Source: Parabacteroides gordonii MS-1 = DSM 23371
Lineage (GTDB): Bacteria; Bacteroidota; Bacteroidia; Bacteroidales; Tannerellaceae
DNA: 64,000 nt
Direction of reading: 5' to 3'
NCBI RefSeq assembly: GCF_000969825.1
Contig: NZ_KQ033921.1
Coordinates: 124,001 to 188,000 of the forward strand
The position numbers and the translations under genes are program-made. This document shows positions 26,097-35,743 of the stretch, piece after piece (within the stretch, counting starts at the first letter, position 1; each line of letters opens with the position of its first letter). Under the pieces are notes generated by a model that did no database searches, had not been told where the DNA came from, and saw only the letters and a program-made list of their open reading frames with translations.

Positions 26097-29000
26097 ATGA
26101 AAGAACAGATCCATTTGAACAGAAAGCAGGGATTATATGATCCTGCGAATGAGCATGACGCGTGTGGAGTAGGAATGTTGGTAAACATTCATGGAGGAAA
26201 GTCGCACGACATTGTAGAGTCAGCCCTTAAGGTATTGGAAAATATGCGTCATCGCGGTGCAGAAGGTGCCGATAATAAGACTGGTGACGGTGCGGGTATC
26301 TTACTTCAGATCCCTCATGAATTTATTCTGTTGCAGGGAATACCCGTTCCCGAAAAGGGAAAATACGGGACAGGTCTGGTCTTTCTTCCCAAAGACGAAG
26401 CACAGCGTTCGGCCATCCTCAGCATTATGATCGAGGAGATCGAAAAGGAAGGGCTTACTTTGATGCATCTGCGGAAAGTCCCGGTAAACAGCGACATATT
26501 GGGAAAGGATGCATTGGCTACTGAACCGGACATCAAGCAAATCTTCATTACCGGCTGCGATAATCAGCAGGAACTGGAATTGAAGTTGTACATCATTCGA
26601 AAACGCATTGAAAAGAAGGTCTCAGCTTCCGACCTGGTGGCAAAAAATGATTTCTACGTAGCTTCTTTGTCTACAAGGAATATAGTATATAAGGGAATGC
26701 TGGAGTCCATGCAGCTCCGGCATTACTTCCCGGATCTGACAAATAACTACTTTACAAGCGGGCTGGCCTTGGTTCACTCCCGCTTCAGTACGAATACATT
26801 TCCTACCTGGAGCCTGGCACAACCGTTCCGCCTTCTGGCACACAATGGGGAGATCAACACGATCCGGGGAAACAGGGGATGGATGGAAGCGCGCGAAAGC
26901 GTACTCACCTCTCCTACCATCGGCAGTATTGAAAGTATCCGCCCGATCATTCAACCGGGGATGAGCGATAGTGCTTCGCTGGATAATGTGCTGGAGTTTC
27001 TGGTGGCATCGGGGTTGAGCTTGCCGCATGCGATGGCGATGCTCGTGCCGGAAAGTTCGAACGAAAAGAATCCGATATCGGACGACCTGAAAGCGTTCTA
27101 CGAATATCATTCGATATTGATGGAACCTTGGGACGGCCCGGCAGCATTGCTGTTCAGCGACGGACGGTTTGCCGGAGGAATGCTCGACCGTAACGGTCTG
27201 CGCCCGGCGCGTTATCTGATCACGAAAAATGATATGATGCTGGTGGCATCCGAGGTGGGCGTAATGGACTTTGAAGCCAATGAGATCAAAGAGAAAGGAC
27301 GTCTGCAACCGGGCAAGATACTGATGGTAGATACCGAGAAAGGCGAAATCTATTACGACGGTGAACTGAAAAAGCAATTGGCCGAAGCGAAACCTTACAA
27401 AACATGGCTGGCCACCAACCGCGTAGAACTGGATGAGCTGAAATCCGGTCGTAAAGTACCTCACACGGTAGATAATTACGATAAATTGCTCCGTACTTTC
27501 GGCTATAGCCGCGAAGATGTGGAAAAGATTATTGTACCGATGTGTACCGGTGGAACCGAACCTATCGGATCGATGGGAAACGATACGCCGCTGGCTGTAT
27601 TATCCGACCGTCCGCAATTGCTATACAACTATTTCCGCCAGCAGTTCGCACAGGTTACCAATCCTCCGATCGACCCGATCCGGGAAGAACTCGTGATGAG
27701 CCTGGAGGAATATATCGGGGCGGTAGGTAACAATATTCTGGTTCCCAGTGAAAGTCATTGTAAGATGGTACGGCTTAATCATCCGATCCTGACCAACACG
27801 CAACTGGATCTGCTCTGCAATATCCGCTATAAGGGTTTCAACTCCGTAAAGCTTCCGATGCTGTTTGAAGTAGCCAAAGGACGTGAAGGGTTGAAAGCCG
27901 CACTCGACGATCTATGCAAGCAGGCGGAACAATCCGTTACGGATGGTGTCAACTATATTATCTTAAGCGATAAGAATGTGGACGGGAAATATGCTCAGAT
28001 ACCCTCACTGCTGGCTGTAAGTGCCGTTCATCATCACCTGATATCGGTACAGAAGCGTGTGCAGACGGCATTGGTTGTCGAGACCGGCGAGATGCGCGAG
28101 GTTATGCATGCCGCTTTACTATTGGGCTACGGGGCTAGCGCCATCAACCCGTACATGGTTTTCGCTATATTGAAGGAGCTGGAAAGCAAGCATGAGATAC
28201 AACTTAACTACGAAACGGCCCGCAAGAATTATGTAAAATCTATCTGCAAAGGACTCTTTAAAGTCATGAGCAAGATGGGTATCAGTACGATCCGCAGTTA
28301 TCGTGGTGCCAAGTTGTTTGAAGCTGTCGGCCTGGACGCGGAAGTGGCACGTACTTATTTCGGGGGGACGACCAGCAACGTCGGCGGTATCCGGTTGGAA
28401 GAGATAGCACGCGATGCTATTGCGCTGCACGAACAGGCATTCGACCGTCCGGTGGATGAAATGCTCGAACACAAAGGGATCTACAGTTTCCGGAAAGACG
28501 GCGAGAAACATGCCTGGAACCCGGAGACAATCTCTACCCTTCAACTGGCTACCCGCCTGGGGAGCTACAAGAAATTTAAAGAGTACTCGCAGATGGTGGA
28601 CGGCAAGGAGTCGCCTATCTTCCTTCGCGATTTTCTTACGTTCAGGAAGAAAAAATCTATTCCGATCGAACAAGTGGAGCCGGTGGAGGCAATCATGAAA
28701 CGTTTCGTCACAGGTGCTATGAGCTTCGGTTCCATCAGCAAGGAAGCTCATGAAACGATGGCTATGGCCATGAACAAGATACATGGGCGCAGTAATACCG
28801 GAGAAGGTGGTGAAGACGCTTCCCGCTTCATTCCCCGGAAAGACGGCCTGTCGCTGCGGTCGGCCATCAAGCAGGTTGCATCCGGACGCTTCGGCGTTAC
28901 GACCGAATACCTGGTGAATGCAGACGAGATACAGATCAAAGTAGCCCAGGGCGCAAAGCCGGGTGAGGGCGGTCAGCTGCCGGGTTATAAGGTAAATGAC

Positions 29001-30611
29001 GTTATTGCCAAAACCCGCCATTCGATACCGGGAATTTCGTTAATCTCTCCCCCGCCTCACCACGATATTTATTCGATCGAGGATCTGGCACAGCTGATAT
29101 TCGACCTGAAGAATGTAAATCCCCGGGCGGAGATTAGCGTCAAGCTGGTATCGGAAAGCGGTGTCGGTACGATTGCCGCAGGTGTGGCGAAGGCGAAGGC
29201 AGACCGTATTATTATCTCGGGAGCCGAGGGTGGAACGGGTGCTTCGCCGATCAGCTCGATCCGTTATGCCGGGTTGCCGCCCGAACTGGGATTGTCGGAG
29301 ACGCAACAAACATTGGTAATGAACAGCCTGCGTGGTCAGGTACGCCTGCAAACAGACGGACAGCTGAAAACAGGGCGTGATATTGTGTTGATGGCCTTGC
29401 TCGGAGCAGAGGAATTTGGTTTTGCCACCTCTGCGCTGATCGTTCTTGGTTGCGTGATGATGCGCAAATGCCACATGAATACATGCCCGGTTGGTGTCGC
29501 CACGCAAGATGAAACGTTGCGCAAGCGTTTCCTCGGACGGTATGAGTATCTGGTGAATTTCTTTACCTTCCTGGCCGAAGAAGTACGCGAGCATCTGGCC
29601 GAAATGGGTTACAGCAAACTGGATGATATCATCGGACATACCGAGTTGATCGTCCGCAAATCGTCCGATGGGATGACCAAGCACGATCTGTTGGACTTCT
29701 CCCATCTCCTGCATCTTCCGGAACAGGCGGCTCATACGCCTATCCATCACACAACCAATCAGGTGCACCATATAGAGAATGTAAAAGACGTGGATATCAT
29801 CAACCATGCCAAAGGAGCCATCGAGTCTCAGCAGGAAGTCTCGCTTGATTACGCGATCACGAATACCGACCGTTCCGTAGGTGCCATGCTATCCGGTGAG
29901 ATAGCCAAACGTTACGGGAATGCCGGACTGCCCGATCATACCCTTAATATCAAGTTCAAAGGCTCTGCCGGACAAAGTTTTGGGGCGTTCCTGTCACACG
30001 GAGTTCATTTCCGGCTGGAAGGAGAGGCGAACGATTATCTGGGGAAAGGACTTAGCGGTGGCCGCATCAGCCTGATGCCCCCTATACGTTCTACTTTTGT
30101 AGCCGAAGATAATACCATTGCCGGCAACACCTTATTATATGGGGCAACCGGCGGAGAAGTTTACATCAATGGTCGTGTCGGTGAACGCTTCTGCGTACGA
30201 AATAGCGGAGCCATCGCCGTTGTGGAAGGTGTCGGAGATCACTGTTGCGAATATATGACTGGCGGCCGCGTCGTCGTGCTCGGACAAACCGGACGGAACT
30301 TTGCAGCCGGAATGAGCGGCGGTGTAGCTTATGTATGGAACAAGGCCGGCGACTTCGATTACTACTGCAATATGGAAATGGTAGAGTTATCGTTGATCGA
30401 AGACAGCACGGCTCGCAAGGAATTGCATGAACTGATCCGCAAACACTATCATTATACCGGCAGTCATCTGGCAGGAAAGATACTGGACAGTTGGGATAAA
30501 CAGGTAGATCAATTTATCCGGATCGTCCCGATCGAATATAAAAAGGTTCTTCAAGAGGAGCAGATGAAAAAGTTACAGCAAAAGATTGAAGAAATGCAGC
30601 GTGATTACTAA
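26097..30611 (+). CDS. gltB: glutamate synthase large subunit
   Basis: A 1504-residue enzyme that transfers the glutamine amide to 2-oxoglutarate, with GltD as electron donor. The N-terminal glutaminase domain has its nucleophile at Cys23 after a propeptide (NEHDA-CGVGML). The synthase domain shows GGEDASRF, PGEGGQLPGYKV and the 3Fe-4S/FMN region CVMMRKCHMNTCPVGVATQ. The C-terminal GXGXG beta-helix domain is complete (GRVVVLGQTGRNFAAGMSGG). Length is normal for the family. It is followed by gltD, but a 336-bp repeat-bearing gap separates them, unusual for such a pair. Together with glnN it forms the GS/GOGAT ammonia assimilation cycle. Confidence 0.97.
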   Translation: MKEQIHLNRKQGLYDPANEHDACGVGMLVNIHGGKSHDIVESALKVLENMRHRGAEGADNKTGDGAGILLQIPHEFILLQGIPVPEKGKYGTGLVFLPKDEAQRSAILSIMIEEIEKEGLTLMHLRKVPVNSDILGKDALATEPDIKQIFITGCDNQQELELKLYIIRKRIEKKVSASDLVAKNDFYVASLSTRNIVYKGMLESMQLRHYFPDLTNNYFTSGLALVHSRFSTNTFPTWSLAQPFRLLAHNGEINTIRGNRGWMEARESVLTSPTIGSIESIRPIIQPGMSDSASLDNVLEFLVASGLSLPHAMAMLVPESSNEKNPISDDLKAFYEYHSILMEPWDGPAALLFSDGRFAGGMLDRNGLRPARYLITKNDMMLVASEVGVMDFEANEIKEKGRLQPGKILMVDTEKGEIYYDGELKKQLAEAKPYKTWLATNRVELDELKSGRKVPHTVDNYDKLLRTFGYSREDVEKIIVPMCTGGTEPIGSMGNDTPLAVLSDRPQLLYNYFRQQFAQVTNPPIDPIREELVMSLEEYIGAVGNNILVPSESHCKMVRLNHPILTNTQLDLLCNIRYKGFNSVKLPMLFEVAKGREGLKAALDDLCKQAEQSVTDGVNYIILSDKNVDGKYAQIPSLLAVSAVHHHLISVQKRVQTALVVETGEMREVMHAALLLGYGASAINPYMVFAILKELESKHEIQLNYETARKNYVKSICKGLFKVMSKMGISTIRSYRGAKLFEAVGLDAEVARTYFGGTTSNVGGIRLEEIARDAIALHEQAFDRPVDEMLEHKGIYSFRKDGEKHAWNPETISTLQLATRLGSYKKFKEYSQMVDGKESPIFLRDFLTFRKKKSIPIEQVEPVEAIMKRFVTGAMSFGSISKEAHETMAMAMNKIHGRSNTGEGGEDASRFIPRKDGLSLRSAIKQVASGRFGVTTEYLVNADEIQIKVAQGAKPGEGGQLPGYKVNDVIAKTRHSIPGISLISPPPHHDIYSIEDLAQLIFDLKNVNPRAEISVKLVSESGVGTIAAGVAKAKADRIIISGAEGGTGASPISSIRYAGLPPELGLSETQQTLVMNSLRGQVRLQTDGQLKTGRDIVLMALLGAEEFGFATSALIVLGCVMMRKCHMNTCPVGVATQDETLRKRFLGRYEYLVNFFTFLAEEVREHLAEMGYSKLDDIIGHTELIVRKSSDGMTKHDLLDFSHLLHLPEQAAHTPIHHTTNQVHHIENVKDVDIINHAKGAIESQQEVSLDYAITNTDRSVGAMLSGEIAKRYGNAGLPDHTLNIKFKGSAGQSFGAFLSHGVHFRLEGEANDYLGKGLSGGRISLMPPIRSTFVAEDNTIAGNTLLYGATGGEVYINGRVGERFCVRNSGAIAVVEGVGDHCCEYMTGGRVVVLGQTGRNFAAGMSGGVAYVWNKAGDFDYYCNMEMVELSLIEDSTARKELHELIRKHYHYTGSHLAGKILDSWDKQVDQFIRIVPIEYKKVLQEEQMKKLQQKIEEMQRDY

Positions 30612-30670
30612 ATATGTGCGTATACGTTTTAAATTATTTATACAGAAACGCCATGCGCTCAACAAAATGC

Positions 30671-30845
30671 TTCGATAAAGATATTTTTGCGTTTTGTCGT
30701 ATGCATTTATCCTTCGATAAGGATATTTATACGTTTTGTCGCATGTATTTATCATTCGATAAAGATTTTTTATCGCTTTTACGCACGTATTTGTCTTTCG
30801 ATAATTATATCGAAGCATTTTTACGCATGCATTTGCTCTTCGATA
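30671..30845. repeat. 42-bp tandem repeat between gltB and gltD
   Basis: TTCGATAA recurs at 30671, 30713, 30755 and 30797, and TTCGATAC at 30839: an exact 42-bp period over four full units and a partial one. Units are diverged; the shared core includes GATAT...GTTTTGTCG.ATG.ATTTAT. As 42 is a multiple of three, every frame repeats. One frame (30614-30916) is open and would give a 14-residue repeat such as SFDKDIYTFCRMYL, but I see no support for its translation. The tract would lie in the gltBD mRNA. Confidence 0.8.
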
Positions 30846-30947
30846 CGATTTTCGAAAAGCCCTTATCAGGTAAAAGGGTTATTTATAATCGTATTTTGAT
30901 GAAAATATTCAAATGATAGTCTCAAAAAATTAAAATAGAAATTATAT

Positions 30948-32369
30948 ATGGCAAATCCTAGAGCATTCCTCACTATATCCCGACAAGAAGCAGGCTACCG
31001 TCCTGTAGAAGATCGTATCGGCGACTTCAGCGAAGTAGAACAAACACTCAACAGCAGTGACCGCCGCCGCCAGGCTTCCCGCTGCATGGATTGCGGTGTC
31101 CCCTTCTGTCACTGGGCGTGCCCCATTGGTAACAAACAACCCGAATGGCAGGACTTCCTCTACAAAGGACAATGGAAAGAAGCCTTCCACGTATTGGAAC
31201 AGACCTGTGACTTTCCTGAATTTACCGGCCGCGTCTGCCCCGCCCTGTGTGAAAAAAGTTGCGTACTGAAACTTAGTTGCGATGAACCCGTCACTATCCG
31301 TGAAAATGAAGTGGCCATCGTAGAAGCCGCCTTTCGCGAAGGTTTCATACAACCTGTACAGCCCGTACGTAACGGTAAACGTGTAGCCGTGATCGGTAGC
31401 GGCCCTGCCGGGTTGACCGTTGCCAACCAATTAAACCGTAAAGGGTACGAAGTGACAGTCTTTGAAAAAGACGAATTGCCCGGTGGCCTTCTCCGTTTCG
31501 GTATCCCCAACTTCAAACTGGGAAAAAATATCATCGACCGCCGTATCCGGCTGATGGAGAAAGAAGGTATCCGGTTCCGTGTCAATACAATGGTCGGAAA
31601 GGAAATACGGACAAAAGACATAGTCGGCGAGTACGATGCCGTCTGCGTAGCCATTGGTGCCGAGATACCGCGCGACCTGCCGATCGAAGGCCGTAACCTC
31701 AAAGGCATCCATTTTGCCCTCGAACTATTGGGACAGCAGAACCGCCTGCTCGAAGGCATCGCCATCCCCCCTAAAAACATCATCAACTGCAAAGGAAAGA
31801 AAGTCCTCGTAATTGGTGGTGGCGATACGGGGAGCGACTGCGTAGGCACGGCCAACCGTCACGGTGCCGCTTCTGTCACCCAGATCGAAATCATGCCTAA
31901 ACCACCCGTCGGACACAACCCGGCTACTCCCTGGCCTATGTATCCGCAGGTATTGAAGACCAGCAGCAGCCACGAAGAAGGTTGCATACGTCGCTGGTGC
32001 CTCACCTCTTCCCGTTTCATCGGAGATAAAAACACCCTGAAAGGCGTTGAAGTGGAAGAAGTGGAATGGTTGCCATCGAAGGATGGTAACCGGCCGGAAA
32101 TGAAAATGACCGGAAAGAAAGAAGTCATCGAAGCCGACTTGGTGTTCCTTGCTATGGGCTTCGTCCACCCCGAACAGGAAGGGCTGGTAAAAGAGCTCGA
32201 ACTGGCCGTAGACGGACGCAAGAACATAACGGTAGACAGCAACAACCGGATAGCCGGCAGCAACATCTTCGCCTGTGGCGATGCCGTCAGCGGTGCCAGC
32301 CTGGTAGTACGGGCAATGGCTTCGGGACGTAAAACAGCAGAAGCAATAGATAAATATCTAACCAAATAA
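30948..32369 (+). CDS. gltD: glutamate synthase small subunit
   Basis: A 473-residue NADPH-dependent flavoprotein that feeds electrons to GltB. N-terminal Cys motifs for 4Fe-4S clusters are present (CMDCGVPFCHWACP, CPALCEKSC). The FAD site VIGSGPAGL lies near 147-155 and the NADPH site VIGGGDTGSD near 288. It ends in the usual CGDAVSGASLVVRAMASGR segment. It is downstream of gltB and 11 bp upstream of asnB, so these three genes probably form one transcription unit. Confidence 0.96.
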   Translation: MANPRAFLTISRQEAGYRPVEDRIGDFSEVEQTLNSSDRRRQASRCMDCGVPFCHWACPIGNKQPEWQDFLYKGQWKEAFHVLEQTCDFPEFTGRVCPALCEKSCVLKLSCDEPVTIRENEVAIVEAAFREGFIQPVQPVRNGKRVAVIGSGPAGLTVANQLNRKGYEVTVFEKDELPGGLLRFGIPNFKLGKNIIDRRIRLMEKEGIRFRVNTMVGKEIRTKDIVGEYDAVCVAIGAEIPRDLPIEGRNLKGIHFALELLGQQNRLLEGIAIPPKNIINCKGKKVLVIGGGDTGSDCVGTANRHGAASVTQIEIMPKPPVGHNPATPWPMYPQVLKTSSSHEEGCIRRWCLTSSRFIGDKNTLKGVEVEEVEWLPSKDGNRPEMKMTGKKEVIEADLVFLAMGFVHPEQEGLVKELELAVDGRKNITVDSNNRIAGSNIFACGDAVSGASLVVRAMASGRKTAEAIDKYLTK

Positions 32370-32380
32370 AACAACAGATC

Positions 32381-34045
32381 ATGTGTGGCATTACAGCAAT
32401 CTTCAACATCCGCAGCGATGCAAACGAACTTCGCAGACAAGCGTTAGAAATGAGTAAACGTATCCGTCACCGGGGCCCGGATTGGAGCGGGATCTACCAA
32501 GGCAAATCCGCCATCCTTGCCCACGAGCGTCTCTCCATCGTCGACCCGGCTTCCGGCGGCCAACCACTGAAAAGTAAGGACGGTAAACTGATCCTGACTG
32601 TAAACGGTGAAATCTACAACCACCGTGAAATCCGCGAGGAGCTGAAAGGTGAATACGACTTCATGACCGGCTCCGATTGTGAAGTCATCCTCGCCCTCTA
32701 CCGCAAATACGGTACCGGTTGCGTAGAAAAATTAAGCGGCATCTTCGCCTTCGCCCTTTACGATGAAGAAAACGATACTTACCTGATTGCCCGCGATGCA
32801 ATCGGCGTCATCCCTTTATATATGGGGTATGACGACCATGGGCATCTCCTCGTCTCCTCCGAGTTGAAAGGCCTGGAAGGCTTCGCCACCATCTACAACC
32901 AATTCAAGCCCGGCCACTATTTCTACAGTAAAGATACCGACCTCACGAAATGGTATGTCCGCGACTGGATGAATTACGAAAACGTAAAGGACAACCCGGC
33001 CAGCGTCGCAGAACTTCGCGAAGCCCTCGAAGCAGCCGTGCAACGTCAACTGATGAGTGACGTTCCCTATGGCGTACTGCTTTCCGGCGGCCTGGATTCG
33101 TCCATCACCTCCGCTATCGCCAAGAAATATGCAGCCAAGCGTATCGAAACCGGCGGTAAATCCGATGCTTGGTGGCCGCAACTCCACTCATTCGCCATCG
33201 GGTTGAAAGGGGCTCCCGACCTGATCGCCGCCCAAAAAGTAGCCGACGCGATCGGAACCGTGCACCATGAGATCAACTATACCGTGCAGGAAGGCCTGGA
33301 CGCCATCCGCGACGTAATCTATTATATCGAGACTTACGATGTGACGACCGTACGCGCCTCCACCCCGATGTACCTGATCTCCCGCGTCATCAAAAGCATG
33401 GGGATAAAAATGGTGCTAAGCGGAGAAGGAGCCGACGAGATTTTCGGCGGTTATCTTTACTTCCACAAAGCACCCGACGCCCGTACATTCCATGAAGAGA
33501 CCTTGCGCAAGATCAGCAAGCTCTACCTATACGATTGCCTGCGGGCCAACAAAAGCCTGTGCGCCTGGGGAGTGGAAGGCCGTGTCCCCTTCCTCGACAA
33601 GGAGTTCCTCGACGTGGCTATGCGACTGAACCCGTCTGCCAAAATGTGTCCGGGCAAGACGATCGAGAAGAAGATCCTCCGCGAAGCCTTTGCCGATATG
33701 CTGCCGGAAGAAATCGTCTGGCGTCAGAAAGAACAATTCTCCGACGGTGTAGGCTACAGCTGGATCGACACATTGAAAAAGATCACTTCCGAGCTGATTA
33801 CCGACGAAGAAATGTCCCATGCTGCCGATCGTTTCCCGATCAACACGCCGCAGAACAAGGAAGAATATTATTACCGTACGATCTTTGAAGAGCACTTCCC
33901 CAGCGAAAGTGCCGCTCGAAGCGTTCCCTCGGTACCGAGCGTAGCCTGCTCCACTCCCGAAGCCCTAGCCTGGGACGCCGCCTTCAGAAATATGAACGAA
34001 CCGAGCGGCCGCTCCATCAAAGGGGTACATGAAGCTGCTTATTGA
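32381..34045 (+). CDS. asnB: asparagine synthase (glutamine-hydrolysing)
   Basis: A 554-residue enzyme that makes asparagine from aspartate, ATP and glutamine. The nucleophile is Cys2 (MCGITAIFN), followed by RHRGPDWSG and LTVNGEIYNHREIREEL. The synthetase domain has the PP-loop SGGLDSS near residue 233 and SGEGADEIFGGYLYFHKAP. Its size fits the AsnB group. It follows gltD after 11 bp and ends 53 bp before a strong intrinsic terminator, so it is the last gene of the gltBD-asnB unit. The ammonia-dependent asnA is also in this window. Confidence 0.97.
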   Translation: MCGITAIFNIRSDANELRRQALEMSKRIRHRGPDWSGIYQGKSAILAHERLSIVDPASGGQPLKSKDGKLILTVNGEIYNHREIREELKGEYDFMTGSDCEVILALYRKYGTGCVEKLSGIFAFALYDEENDTYLIARDAIGVIPLYMGYDDHGHLLVSSELKGLEGFATIYNQFKPGHYFYSKDTDLTKWYVRDWMNYENVKDNPASVAELREALEAAVQRQLMSDVPYGVLLSGGLDSSITSAIAKKYAAKRIETGGKSDAWWPQLHSFAIGLKGAPDLIAAQKVADAIGTVHHEINYTVQEGLDAIRDVIYYIETYDVTTVRASTPMYLISRVIKSMGIKMVLSGEGADEIFGGYLYFHKAPDARTFHEETLRKISKLYLYDCLRANKSLCAWGVEGRVPFLDKEFLDVAMRLNPSAKMCPGKTIEKKILREAFADMLPEEIVWRQKEQFSDGVGYSWIDTLKKITSELITDEEMSHAADRFPINTPQNKEEYYYRTIFEEHFPSESAARSVPSVPSVACSTPEALAWDAAFRNMNEPSGRSIKGVHEAAY

Positions 34046-34097
34046 TCCGCTCCACACAAACCGGAAGCAAATAATCATTCCTCCCGATTGAAAACAG

Positions 34098-34143
34098 AAA
34101 TACATCCGAAAGAAATCCAATTTCCCTTCGGATGTATTTTTTA
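34098..34143 (+). terminator. intrinsic terminator after asnB
   Basis: A perfect 13-bp stem (34098-34110 with 34127-34139, containing ACATCCGAA/TTCGGATGT) with a 16-nt loop is followed by a T-run. It also carries A's on the 5' side, so it may terminate the convergent cupin transcript too. Confidence 0.85.
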
Positions 34144-34186
34144 CTTTATGTCACCGGATATCTATCTACCGGATACATTTTGATAG

Positions 34187-34525
34187 TTACAGAAAATCTT
34201 TCCTGAGCGGAGTAAACGTATCGATCACAACGCCTGCTTCCAGGCACTCGCAACCATGCAGAACACCCGGCTTCATGTAAACGCCATCTCCGGCCCTTAC
34301 AATCTGAGTCTCCCCGTCCGTCGTGAATTTGAAGATACCGCTAGCCACATAAGTAACCTGTGAATGAGGATGTGTATGCGGTGCACCGACACCTCCCGTC
34401 TCAAACCGAACCTTTACCATCATTATATCGTCGTTGTATCCCATGATCTGACGTCGTACGCCTCCGCCGAGATCCTCCCATTCGATCCCGTTTTCAAACT
34501 GAAAATTTGCACTTTCCTGTTCCAT
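34187..34525 (-). CDS. small cupin-domain protein
   Basis: A 112-residue single-domain cupin. Motif 1 is GAPHTHPHSQVTYVASGIFKF and motif 2 is YMKPGVLHGCECLEAG, giving the usual His/Glu-type metal ligands, though the Glu of motif 1 is Gln/Thr here. Such proteins often act in sugar or quercetin-like metabolism, or as sensors; no substrate can be assigned. It stands alone on the minus strand between asnB and dapF. Confidence 0.85.
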   Translation of the reverse strand: MEQESANFQFENGIEWEDLGGGVRRQIMGYNDDIMMVKVRFETGGVGAPHTHPHSQVTYVASGIFKFTTDGETQIVRAGDGVYMKPGVLHGCECLEAGVVIDTFTPLRKDFL

Positions 34526-34553
34526 GTCTATTCTACTTCTTTTAGTTATACCA

Positions 34554-34561
34554 CAAAAGTA
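34554..34561 (-). promoter_or_regulatory. -7 box for the cupin gene
   Basis: TACTTTTG on the minus strand matches TAnnTTTG, 29 bp before the ATG at 34525. The 343-bp gap 34526-34868 otherwise holds only this and the dapF promoter. Confidence 0.45.
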
Positions 34562-34812
34562 AAGATAAAATGCAGATAACCTACCGTAAAGCCCCCGATG
34601 AACAAAAGAATATCCGGAAATGTTTTAACAAGTGTAGTTTGAACGACATTCCAGCAAGTTTCTACGTATGCCAACTTACAATATAGCTGATATAACCGTT
34701 ATTAAATTACAATTCATCACAAAGAAAGGGGTGTTTTGAGCAAAATCATCACGATACATATATTTATAGTACATTTAGACGCACTTAATATTTATAATAT
34801 ATCAAAACGTCG

Positions 34813-34820
34813 TATATTTG
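34813..34820 (+). promoter_or_regulatory. -7 box for dapF-dapL
   Basis: TATATTTG matches the consensus, 48 bp before the dapF ATG. It overlaps an upstream in-frame ATG at 34818, so that start is unlikely. Confidence 0.5.
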
Positions 34821-34868
34821 CATAGTAATAAAACAAAAGGTAACAATAACAGGAGTAAAATAAATAAA

Positions 34869-35681
34869 ATGACAAATCCAATTACATTCACAAAGATGCA
34901 CGGAGCCGGAAACGACTATATATACGTGAACACAATGGCTTATCCGCTTGAAAATCCGGAAGAACTGGCCATCAGGTGGAGCGCCCCGCACACAGGTATC
35001 GGGTCGGATGGATTAGTCTTAATAGGAACATCGGAAAAAGCCGATTTCAGCATGCGGATCTTCAACGCTGACGGCTCGGAAGCCATGATGTGTGGCAATG
35101 CTTCGCGCTGTATCGGCAAATACGTTTACGAGATGGGACTGACCGATAAGGAGACAGTTACCCTGGAAACTTTATCCGGTATCAAAGAGCTCCGACTGAA
35201 GATATCACCCAACGGCAGCGTCAACGAAGTAACCGTCGACATGGGAATCCCCGAAATAAACGGAACGCCCCTCGAACTGGAAGCCGGCGGACAAACTTAC
35301 ACCGGCACGAGCGTATCGATGGGCAACCCTCACCTAGTTATTTTTGTTAATGATATAGACAAGATCGACTTACCGGCCATCGGCCCGCTACTGGAGCATC
35401 ACCCGCTCTTCCCCGACCGGACAAACGTAGAGTTCGTGCAGGTATTGAAAGAGGATGAAGTCCGGATGCGGGTATGGGAACGGGGCTCGGGCATTACCCA
35501 GGCCTGCGGAACAGGTGCCTGCGCCACAGCAGTGGCAGGCATAACAAGCGGTAAGACAAAACGCAAGACGAAGGTAATCATGGACGGTGGCCCGCTTACC
35601 ATCCAATGGGACGAAAGTTCCGGAAAGGTCTTTATGACCGGAGAAGCAGTCACCGTATTTGAAGGAACAATTAAAATATAG
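34869..35681 (+). CDS. dapF: diaminopimelate epimerase
   Basis: A 270-residue PLP-independent epimerase that converts LL- to meso-diaminopimelate for peptidoglycan and lysine. Both catalytic Cys segments are present: [17 protein letters not shown] (C75) and [13 protein letters not shown]. The start at 34869 gives the family's usual beginning, [20 protein letters not shown]. It is followed 62 bp later by dapL, which makes its substrate, so the two form a functional pair. Confidence 0.96.
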   Translation: MTNPITFTKMHGAGNDYIYVNTMAYPLENPEELAIRWSAPHTGIGSDGLVLIGTSEKADFSMRIFNADGSEAMMCGNASRCIGKYVYEMGLTDKETVTLETLSGIKELRLKISPNGSVNEVTVDMGIPEINGTPLELEAGGQTYTGTSVSMGNPHLVIFVNDIDKIDLPAIGPLLEHHPLFPDRTNVEFVQVLKEDEVRMRVWERGSGITQACGTGACATAVAGITSGKTKRKTKVIMDGGPLTIQWDESSGKVFMTGEAVTVFEGTIKI

Positions 35682-35743
35682 CAACACGAATGGCAGGCTG
35701 TCCTGCCCTGAACACAACAACAACATAAAACAATAGAACGAGT

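Noticed and set aside
28119-29021. Long open frame on the minus strand opposite gltB (also 26622-27464 and 29040-29807)
   Set aside because: These are shadows of gltB, caused by its codon bias; the translated products have no family resemblance and no promoter.
30671-30845. CRISPR array
   Set aside because: Units are directly abutting with diverged sequence; there are no identical repeats separated by unique spacers, and no cas genes.
30614-30916. 100-residue open frame built from a 14-residue repeat (and an 81-residue frame antisense to it)
   Set aside because: A 42-bp repeat makes frames open in parallel by itself; unit divergence does not favour synonymous changes as far as I can see by eye.
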